Below are positions 1 through 6,439 of a stretch of DNA of 17,782 nt, piece after piece. Position 1 is the stretch's first letter. The number at the start of each line of letters is the position of its first letter. Where the stretch lies: NCBI GenBank assembly GCA_016195295.1, contig JACPZV010000199.1, positions 1 to 17,782 of the forward strand, read 5' to 3'. Below the pieces are notes generated by a model that saw only the letters and a program-made list of their open reading frames with translations, was not told the origin of the DNA and made no database searches. Made by a program: the position numbers and the translations under genes. The stretch is from Acidobacteriota bacterium. Its GTDB lineage: Bacteria > Acidobacteriota > Vicinamibacteria > Vicinamibacterales > CAVVIG01.

Positions 1-1024
1 CGTTGTAGGTTAACTTGTAGAACACACGTCGCGATGTCGACTGGGCTGGAAACGCCGGGTCGGTGCCCGGCTGCGAGTCGTAGTCATTCTGATACTCGAA
101 CGATCCGAAGAACCAGAATTTGTCCTTGATGAACGGCCCCGTCAACTGCAAGGTGGTATCTCTCCACTGATCGCGGTGATACGGCAGACCGGCGGAGGGG
201 CAGTTCGACACGCCGGTGCACTCCTGAGCCACGGTCGTGTTGCGACTGGTCAGCCCCTGGCTCTGGCCGTAATAGGTGGCGTCGCCATGAAACTGGTTGC
301 CGCCTTGGCGCGTGACGACGTTGAACACGGCGCCCACGACGTTCCCATACTCGGCCGGTGCGCCGAGCTGCAGCACCTCGATTTCCTGGACCGCGTCAGA
401 GTTCGGCCAGGGCCATGCCGTGCCGCCTGTCGGCGATGACAGATCGGTACCGTCGATGGCGTAGACATTGTCGTTTATCGTGCTGCCCAGCGTCGTCGCG
501 GACGAGGACGACCCGAGCGTCGACGTCGCGCTCACACCCGGCGCGGAGTTCACGAGGTCGAAAAACGAGAAATGCCGAATCGGCGCAACCGCCACCCACT
601 CCTTGTTGTAGTTGGTGCTCACAGTCGTTGACGCGAGGTTGACGACCGGCGACTCGCCGGTCACCGTCACGGTCTCACTGAGCGTGCTGACCTTGAGCGA
701 GACCTTCAACTCGACGACGGCGCCAACGCCAACTGGGATGTTCTCGCGCCTGAGCGTGGCAAAGCCCTGGAGCGTGTACTCGACGGTGTAGTCGCCCGGG
801 GGTAACGCCGGGAACCGGTAGGTGCCGGTTTCGGTGGTGATGACGGTTGGAGATCCGGCAATGCCGGTTCCTTGAATCGAGACGGTCACACCAGGCATAA
901 CGGCGTTCGATTCATCCGTGACCGTGCCGATGATCTCGCCCGTGGTTCGTTGCGCGCGTGCTGGTGGCGCGATTGCCATGAGGACCAGCAGCCAGAGGAC
1001 CTGCGTGATCACGCGTCGTCGCAT
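1..1024 (-). CDS. TonB-dependent receptor, Oar-like, N-terminal part (runs off left edge)
   Basis: About 341 N-terminal residues of an outer-membrane receptor; the stop lies beyond the left edge. The ATG at 1022-1024 has a strong ribosome site (AAGGGAGGG) a few bases upstream. A Sec signal peptide (MRRRVITQVLWLLVLMAIAPPARAQ) ends near residue 25. A carboxypeptidase-regulatory-like beta-sandwich follows at about residues 27-110 (GTVTDESNAVMPGVTV, then GTYRFPALPPGDYTVEYTLQ), then the link TVTGESPVVN and a plug domain with NKEW, the EIEVLQLGAPAEYGN region and GGNQFHG. The start of the barrel shows FIKDKFWFFGSFEYQ. Such proteins import or bind large substrates with TonB energy; the ligand is unknown. 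It resembles receptor B (6440-9244) in the TVTGESPVV and NKEW stretches. It has its own promoter and lacks the site shared by the neighbouring amine-related genes, so it may not belong to that system. Confidence 0.9.
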   Translation of the reverse strand, partial: MRRRVITQVLWLLVLMAIAPPARAQRTTGEIIGTVTDESNAVMPGVTVSIQGTGIAGSPTVITTETGTYRFPALPPGDYTVEYTLQGFATLRRENIPVGVGAVVELKVSLKVSTLSETVTVTGESPVVNLASTTVSTNYNKEWVAVAPIRHFSFFDLVNSAPGVSATSTLGSSSSATTLGSTINDNVYAIDGTDLSSPTGGTAWPWPNSDAVQEIEVLQLGAPAEYGNVVGAVFNVVTRQGGNQFHGDATYYGQSQGLTSRNTTVAQECTGVSNCPSAGLPYHRDQWRDTTLQLTGPFIKDKFWFFGSFEYQNDYDSQPGTDPAFPAQSTSRRVFYKLTYN

Positions 1025-1118
1025 GCTGTTTCCCTCCCTTGAAGCGTCCCGGAATGCCGACAACGGACAATGGGAACGAAGAAGACAGCAACGTTAGACA
1101 AAAAATGAAATCCACCGA

Positions 1119-1147
1119 ACTGTATCCCCGAGGTCCGGCTCTGTCAA
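1119..1147 (-). promoter_or_regulatory. Predicted sigma-70-type promoter of the left receptor
   Basis: On the minus strand a perfect TTGACA (1142-1147) is followed after exactly 17 bases by TACAGT (1119-1124). Transcription would begin near 1112, giving a leader of about 90 bases before the receptor ATG at 1024. It lacks the TTGACAACC extension of the three related promoters in this window, having TTGACAGAG instead. The spacer carries GGTCCGGCT, which matches half of the palindrome at 3280-3297. Confidence 0.6.
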
Positions 1148-1212
1148 GCGATCCCCACGCATTCGCGCCAGTTGCCAGCAGGATTGTCGCGCACGCGTCC
1201 AAGAATTCGTAG

Positions 1213-3264
1213 CTACGCGCTCAGAAGCGGCAAAGCCCGACGTTGCAGAACCTCTTGGACCGCCCGGTGGGCCTCAAGCATCGCCGCATCGGTATGCGGA
1301 CTGGCGGCTGCGTCCGAGTTCGCGATCGTGATCAGACCAAACGGCTGGCGCGCGACCACGCACGGCCGATCGTTGGTCGACGTGTAGACCCACTCCATGG
1401 GATCGTAGAGCGGGTTGTAGGTGTAGGCGTAGCCGTGAGGCCATCGGTTCACCGCGATAGCGATGATGTCGCGCGCGGGATCGAATCCTCCTTCACCGAG
1501 ATTCCGCGCGAGTTGATCGCGGATGTTCCGCTCGAACGTTTCGAAGGTCGTGCTGAGCAAATCGGCGCGACCGATTCGGTGCTGCTCCTTCCGAGGTTTG
1601 CCTGGCGACATCGGAAACCGCGTCATGTGCAGCACGACAGGTTCCTCCGGCGTCTGTGGATGATGCAGGTCGCCAAGACTCACCGCTTCGGCGAGCGAAA
1701 CGCCGGTGTGATACATCGTCGGCGAATTAACGGCCGACACACCAAGCTTCTGAAACGCGCTCCAGTTCTTTACGGCGACGCTCGTGTACACGAGCGGCCC
1801 CTTGACGCCGAACGCCAGTGCCTCCTTCTGCGCGCTGGGCAAGTCGGGTACGAGGTACGGGATGAACATGTTCCAGCACGCCATCACCACGGCGCGCGAT
1901 CGCACCTGATGTGTCTTCCCGCCGCGGACGTAGCTTGTCACGACTTCCTTCGCTCGGCCGAGCACGCCGTCGTGGTGCACGTTGACGACGGTGCTGTTGA
2001 GCCGGACGCGAGCGGTCTGCCCGGATCGATCGAGCGTGGCGTAGTCGACGTGCGCCGCGCCCACGTCTTCCATCGACTTGCCTGGAACGGCGTCTGGAAT
2101 GAGCCAGCGAATAAGCAAGCGCGCGATCGTCGCGTTGCCGTCCGGGAAGTGAACGGTCGGACCGCCGCCGGGACCGATCTGACGTCCGTGGTGTCCGCCG
2201 GGCAGATCGGCGAGCAAGCCGTTCGGGCTCGGCTCGAGGTTCATGCCTGCAAACCCCGGGAGCCCCTCCTGCCAGGCGAACAGGGCCGGAAAACAGTCGA
2301 CCCCCACGCAGAAGTTGCCCGTGCCTTGATTCCGGAAAAACCAGAGCACCTGCGTGTCCACCTTCACGAGGTTGAGCAGAAAGTCCTGGTAGCTCATTTT
2401 CGCCAGGCGCACTTTCTTCTCGGCCGACGACAGACCCGGCATGTAATCCGGATGCGGGCCGCCGTACAGGCGCAGCGTGTCCTTCTGCGCCTGCGGCGAG
2501 AGCGGCATCTGCGCGAGGTCGGCGGCCGCATAGCCGCCGCGACCTCGGCCTCCTCCGGCTTCGCCGGACGCAGGAGCGCCACGGCCCGCGGTCTCCGCCG
2601 AGCCTCCTCTGCCCGCTCCGCGTCGAATCACCAGCTTGTCGACGCCCCACGTTTCCTTGTCGAAGAACGTGGCTTGACCGGTGAGCCCGAGTGAGCGGTA
2701 GAGCGCGCGGTTTTTCTCGTTCGACGCGACGAAGCGATCGATGTCGATGCCGATATCGTGAATGACCGCGCGCGCGTGCTCGTTGTAGCGGTTCCACGAT
2801 TCGATGTTCAGCGTGCCGCCGTTCAGAGCGAGCATCCGGCCGTCGTAGTGGAACTCGTTTCGCTTGGCGTGTCCGCCGAAGTCGTCATGGTTGTCGAGGA
2901 TGAGTACCTTGGCGTTTCGTCCGACCTCTCGAATGAAGTAATAAGCCGCGGACAGACCGCTCATCCCGCCGCCGACAATGACGAGATCGTAGGTCTCGCC
3001 GGTGCTGACGGCGCCGGACAGATCCCATTGCTTCCGGTCGCGCAGCTGGTGGGCCACCTCGAACGATCCGGCGTGGCTGCCGCGCATCCCGACGCGGGTG
3101 GGCGGGTAGTAGTCGGCGGCTCGTTCCGGCGCGAACTCCTGCTCGAACGCCCGCGCCAACTCCGGAGCGATCGCGGATCCGGCGACGGCGAGGCTGACGC
3201 CGTTGAGGAAATCGCGACGCGTAATCTGTCGATCCATGCCGAGACGGCGATCGTGGGCATCCAT
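1213..3264 (-). CDS. Tat-exported FAD-dependent oxidoreductase, spermidine dehydrogenase-like
   Basis: A 683-residue flavoprotein. I chose the ATG at 3262-3264 because GAGGAG lies just upstream; the open frame continues further but through the palindrome at 3280-3297. A twin-arginine signal (ITRRDFLNG, R16-R17, then a hydrophobic stretch to about residue 35) predicts folded export to the periplasm. The Rossmann FAD motif is YDLVIVGGGMSGLSAAYYF (residues 92-110), followed by LILDNHDDFGGHAKRNEF (121-138). The C-terminus carries NRWPHGYAYTYNPLYDP and the FAD-closing stretch ITIANSDAAASPHTDAAML. These features match the bacterial family that includes spermidine dehydrogenase, which cleaves spermidine to 1,3-diaminopropane and 4-aminobutanal. 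The true substrate here is unproven. A Gly/Ala/Arg-rich segment (about residues 214-245) looks like an insertion. It lies 74 bases downstream of receptor A on the same strand, with no separate promoter evident. Confidence 0.87.
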   Translation of the reverse strand: MDAHDRRLGMDRQITRRDFLNGVSLAVAGSAIAPELARAFEQEFAPERAADYYPPTRVGMRGSHAGSFEVAHQLRDRKQWDLSGAVSTGETYDLVIVGGGMSGLSAAYYFIREVGRNAKVLILDNHDDFGGHAKRNEFHYDGRMLALNGGTLNIESWNRYNEHARAVIHDIGIDIDRFVASNEKNRALYRSLGLTGQATFFDKETWGVDKLVIRRGAGRGGSAETAGRGAPASGEAGGGRGRGGYAAADLAQMPLSPQAQKDTLRLYGGPHPDYMPGLSSAEKKVRLAKMSYQDFLLNLVKVDTQVLWFFRNQGTGNFCVGVDCFPALFAWQEGLPGFAGMNLEPSPNGLLADLPGGHHGRQIGPGGGPTVHFPDGNATIARLLIRWLIPDAVPGKSMEDVGAAHVDYATLDRSGQTARVRLNSTVVNVHHDGVLGRAKEVVTSYVRGGKTHQVRSRAVVMACWNMFIPYLVPDLPSAQKEALAFGVKGPLVYTSVAVKNWSAFQKLGVSAVNSPTMYHTGVSLAEAVSLGDLHHPQTPEEPVVLHMTRFPMSPGKPRKEQHRIGRADLLSTTFETFERNIRDQLARNLGEGGFDPARDIIAIAVNRWPHGYAYTYNPLYDPMEWVYTSTNDRPCVVARQPFGLITIANSDAAASPHTDAAMLEAHRAVQEVLQRRALPLLSA

Positions 3265-3279
3265 GTTCGACTCCTCGAG

Positions 3280-3297
3280 GTCCGGCTGAAGCCGGAC
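3280..3297. repeat. REP-like palindrome between receptor A and the oxidoreductase
   Basis: GTCCGGCT-GA-AGCCGGAC is a perfect 8-base inverted repeat with a 2-base centre. It lies in the 74-base gap between the receptor A stop (3339) and the oxidoreductase start (3264). With the flanking CTCTACGGC it resembles a short dispersed palindrome that I recall as frequent in acidobacterial intergenic regions. In RNA it could form a small hairpin that stabilises or attenuates the message between the two genes. It has no T-run, so I do not call it a terminator. Confidence 0.6.
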
Positions 3298-3338
3298 TCT
3301 ACGGCACGCGAACCCTGATACTACTCCGGACGCTTCGC

Positions 3339-6149
3339 TCACCAGGCCATCTTGAGGCCGACGCGCGCGATGCGGGGCGCCGTGATCGCCGACGGGAACA
3401 GCCAGGCGCTCCCGGACGTTGTCGTCAGGGCCTGCGGCGGGTTCGCATTGAAGATGTTGTAGAGGTCGAAGAAGCCGCTGAAACGCGTCTGATTCACGCG
3501 GATCACCTTTTCGGCGCGCACATCGAACAGCGTGATGTTCGGCGTGCGCTCGTCGCCGAGCGGTTCCGCCTTGATGGTGACCGCTGAACTATAGTTCAGG
3601 GCCGCCGAAAACGTGCGCGCGAACGCGGTTCCCGACTGGTGTCGCAGGATCGGCGTGACCCGCAGATCCCACGGCAGCGTGAGCGTCGCATTGAGCTTCG
3701 CCTGCCACGTCGTGTACCGGTTCTGTCCGTCAACGGTGTTGATCAACAGGTTCGGCGTCGCGTTGGCGGCAATCGCCCCTTCCCTCGCCCACGTGCGGAC
3801 GAAGCTCGCCAGCAGCGACCAGCTGCCAACCTGTCGCCGGGTCGCGCTGACTTCCCACGTGTAGTAGTTGGTGTCGGCTCCGCTCCCAAGATTGATGGTC
3901 CGGTTCACGACGGGCAAACTGAGGTACCCGGGCGCCAGGTTGTACGCCGTGATCAAGGCTCCGTCGTCGGCCGTACCAATTCTGCCGTCGGGACCGGGAT
4001 CTCGAACCTGGATCGGGACGGTGTACGCGTCGACCGGCCGATTGATGTTCAGCGATCCTCTGAGCTGGCGCCGGCCGTTCCACACAAATCCGGTGCGGAC
4101 GCCGAGATTGGGCGCGGCCTCGTGCTCGATGAACGCCAGCGCCTGATGCGAGAACGTGTTTTGAATGTCCGGATCGTAAATGGTCGATGCGGTGCCGCCT
4201 GACACGGACGTCGGGCTCCCGACCTGCTCACCCGAATCCCAACGGCCGTTGCCGTTCGCGTCGTTCCAGGTGTAAATCTCGCGCCACGTCGGAGGATTCG
4301 GGTTTACGGTCCCGGCGAAATCTCCAGCCGGGTACAGCCAGTATTTGCCGTAGTTGGCCTTGACCAGCGTCCTGCCCTTGCCGGTCAGGTCGAAGCTGGC
4401 GCCAACGCGCGGGCCCAGATTGCTCCAGATCAGGACTTCGTCGACGGCGGCAAACGTTTGACCGCCGGGTCCGGCCTGTTCGGGGAGGTACGGCCGATAT
4501 CGATCGAGCCGAAGGCCGAGATTGAGCGTCAACCGTCGGTTCACCTGCCACGAATCGTTCGCGTACCCCGTGTACGCCCACAGCCGGCTCAAGGAGTTCG
4601 CGCCGGCTTTGTACAAGTACACCTGGCGCGGCGCCCCATTGCTGAGCACCGAGACGCACTGGCACGGGTCGCCAAATCCGCGGAAGGGCTGATCGAGATC
4701 GTCGCGCATGATCTCCGCCCCGAACTTGAAATTGTGCGTGCCGGCGAGCCCGTCTTTGAAGTAGCTCAGCGAGGCGTTCACCTGCGGCCGGAACCGCGCG
4801 TTGTCGATCCCGAACACGCCGCCGGACACGAAGTTGTTGCTGATGTCCTCGATGCGCGGCGCGCTGCTCTTGTAGTCGCGGTACCAGAAGGATTTCATGG
4901 CGCCTCCGCGAATCATCAGGAACAGCCTGTTCGACAAGGTGGCGTTGTACTCGCCCTTCGAGATGTCGTTGGGATATCCGGAGCTCCATACAGTGTCCGC
5001 GTGCATGATCGCCGTGGTGTCCCGCCCCGTGGGCAACGCGATCGCACCCAGATAATCTGGCTGGACCTTCCCGGCATGCTGGTAGTAGGCGGCGAACCGG
5101 TGGTTTGCGTTGACGTTAAACGTGCCCTTGACGCTGTAGACCGGGCCGTAGGTGTGCTGAATGTCGTCGACGAGCGTGGGGAATCGCAGGTCGGCGACGT
5201 TGTTGCGATAGGAGAAGTACCACCAGAGCTTGTCTTTTTGCACGAATCCGCCGATGTCCGCGGTGAAGTCCCGGAACAGCGAGAGACGGTTCAGGTCCTC
5301 CGTCGCCAGGTATTGGCTGCCCTTGACGCCGGCGGCGATCTGCGCGGCGTCGATGTTGTGCGATTCCATCGATTCGTTCTCGAAATCGAGATACATGGTC
5401 CCGTGGTACGTGTTGCTGCCCGACTTGCTCACGAAATTGCTGAACGCGCCGGGCGTGCCCACTTCCGCGGTGTTTCCGGCGGCGGTCACTGAAATCTCCT
5501 CGAAGGAAGCGAAGTCGGTGTAGTACATCTGCCCGGCGCCTTCGTTCACCATGATGCCTTCCACTTCGTTCCGTTCGCCGCCGCCGACGCCGTACGCCTG
5601 GAACGTCTGCTGGGTCCAGGCGCCGCTTCCACCCACGTCCATCCGCGACATGGCCACGCCCGGCGTTTGGGCCACGACCGCCCAGGCGTCGCGCGAGCCG
5701 GGCAGCTCGGCCAGCTTCTCGCTGTCGAAATGGTTGGCCACCTTCGTCGCCTGGATGTCGACGACCGGCGATGCCCCGCTCACGGTGACGTTCTCGGCGA
5801 GCGCGCCCGGATTCATTTCGGCATTGACGGTCGCCGTGAAGCCGACGCTCACGTGGATCCCTTCGCGCGTGATCGCCCCGAACCCGGACAGTTCGAAGGT
5901 GAGCTTGTAGTCGCCGACGGACACCGTCGAAAAACGGAAGAACCCGTTCTGATCGGTGACCGCGGTGGTCGTGCCCATGAGGGCCGGCCCGGACAGGGTG
6001 ACCGTCGCGCCGGGAAGCACGGCCTTCGTGCTGTCGGTGACGGTGCCGTTGATCGCTCCGGTTGTCGACGTGACGGTCTGGGCGCCGGCGCCGAGCGCGA
6101 ACGACACGACCGACAGCGCGATGGTCACGATCCGAGGCAGACGCGTCAT
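3339..6149 (-). CDS. TonB-dependent receptor, Oar-like (receptor A)
   Basis: A complete 936-residue outer-membrane receptor. The ATG at 6147-6149 is preceded by GGAGGC and begins a good Sec signal (MTRLPRIVTIALSVVSFALG, cleavage near AGA-Q at residue 23). A longer frame to 6236 would run through the promoter and is rejected. Residues about 31-112 form a carboxypeptidase-regulatory-like domain (GAINGTVTDSTKAVLPGATV, then GFFRFSTVSVGDYKLTFELS). A plug follows (VTVSGASPVVDIQATKV, EEISVTAAGNTAEVG, SKSGSNTYHG), and then a long beta-barrel ending in ARVGLKMAW with a terminal aromatic, as expected for BAM-assembled barrels. One barrel loop carries DANGNGRWDSGE, an EF-hand-like calcium loop. No SusD partner is present. 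The oxidoreductase directly downstream suggests that the imported ligand is, or is converted to, that enzyme's substrate. This is inference. Confidence 0.92.
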   Translation of the reverse strand: MTRLPRIVTIALSVVSFALGAGAQTVTSTTGAINGTVTDSTKAVLPGATVTLSGPALMGTTTAVTDQNGFFRFSTVSVGDYKLTFELSGFGAITREGIHVSVGFTATVNAEMNPGALAENVTVSGASPVVDIQATKVANHFDSEKLAELPGSRDAWAVVAQTPGVAMSRMDVGGSGAWTQQTFQAYGVGGGERNEVEGIMVNEGAGQMYYTDFASFEEISVTAAGNTAEVGTPGAFSNFVSKSGSNTYHGTMYLDFENESMESHNIDAAQIAAGVKGSQYLATEDLNRLSLFRDFTADIGGFVQKDKLWWYFSYRNNVADLRFPTLVDDIQHTYGPVYSVKGTFNVNANHRFAAYYQHAGKVQPDYLGAIALPTGRDTTAIMHADTVWSSGYPNDISKGEYNATLSNRLFLMIRGGAMKSFWYRDYKSSAPRIEDISNNFVSGGVFGIDNARFRPQVNASLSYFKDGLAGTHNFKFGAEIMRDDLDQPFRGFGDPCQCVSVLSNGAPRQVYLYKAGANSLSRLWAYTGYANDSWQVNRRLTLNLGLRLDRYRPYLPEQAGPGGQTFAAVDEVLIWSNLGPRVGASFDLTGKGRTLVKANYGKYWLYPAGDFAGTVNPNPPTWREIYTWNDANGNGRWDSGEQVGSPTSVSGGTASTIYDPDIQNTFSHQALAFIEHEAAPNLGVRTGFVWNGRRQLRGSLNINRPVDAYTVPIQVRDPGPDGRIGTADDGALITAYNLAPGYLSLPVVNRTINLGSGADTNYYTWEVSATRRQVGSWSLLASFVRTWAREGAIAANATPNLLINTVDGQNRYTTWQAKLNATLTLPWDLRVTPILRHQSGTAFARTFSAALNYSSAVTIKAEPLGDERTPNITLFDVRAEKVIRVNQTRFSGFFDLYNIFNANPPQALTTTSGSAWLFPSAITAPRIARVGLKMAW

Positions 6150-6220
6150 TGGAAGCCTCCAGTCATCCTTCTTCCGCAGCGCGAGGAAAGCCGCGCGGTT
6201 CGGCGTTCGGGAGCGAGTGG

Positions 6221-6249
6221 CTTCTACTACAAACATGTATGGTTGTCAA
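6221..6249 (-). promoter_or_regulatory. Promoter with shared operator, driving receptor A and oxidoreductase
   Basis: On the minus strand TTGACA (6244-6249), a 17-base spacer and TAGAAG (6221-6226) form a plausible sigma-70 promoter about 72 bases upstream of the receptor A ATG. Within it, 6229-6246 is an imperfect dyad, ACAAAC-ATGTAT-GGTTGT, symmetric at 14 of 18 positions. The segment 6222-6249 matches 12709-12736 at 26 of 28 positions and also resembles the promoter at 6352-6381. A dyad covering the spacer and the -35 box is a typical place for a dimeric HTH regulator to bind. The regulator encoded at 12787-13614 is the obvious candidate. Confidence 0.72.
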
Positions 6250-6351
6250 ACAGACCGGCGTGGCGCCCGCGAGTCGGGGACCATTCACCAAGAACTTGAA
6301 TATCGGCCGCATCACGCTTCGCTGATCGCGTGGATCATGCCGATTGGGCCG

Positions 6352-6381
6352 TTGACAACCTTACATTTCTTGTATTAGATA
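6352..6381 (+). promoter_or_regulatory. Promoter with shared operator, driving receptor B and PQQ dehydrogenase
   Basis: A perfect TTGACA at 6352-6357 is extended by ACC as in the other two sites. The -10 is either TTAGAT (6375-6380, 17-base spacer) or TAGATA (6376-6381, 18-base spacer); the second is the position equivalent to the -10 of the related sites. The reverse complement of 6352-6378 aligns with 6224-6249 at 23 positions, with 3 mismatches and one inserted base. It faces away from the receptor A promoter, with about 100 bases between the two -35 boxes. The leader to the receptor B ATG at 6440 would be roughly 50 bases. Confidence 0.7.
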
Positions 6382-6439
6382 GGCTCGCCGTGCCCGCTCT
6401 TCGTGGCTCGCATGTCATCCGTGCAGAGGAGAGATTCCG

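Noticed and set aside
1243..2694. Long plus-strand open frame opposite the oxidoreductase
   Set aside because: It is an antisense shadow caused by high GC. It is Arg/His/Val-rich with no domain, while the minus strand encodes a clear FAD enzyme.
2887..2895. ATGGTTGTC match to the operator core inside the oxidoreductase gene
   Set aside because: It encodes the conserved DNHDD stretch; only about nine bases match and no promoter elements surround it.
4458..5492. Plus-strand open frame opposite receptor A
   Set aside because: It has shadow composition and no recognisable motif; receptor A is well supported on the minus strand.
6150..6236. N-terminal extension of receptor A to an ATG at 6236
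   Set aside because: It would begin inside the operator/promoter and precede the signal peptide with a polar stretch. The ATG at 6149 has GGAGGC and starts the signal peptide.
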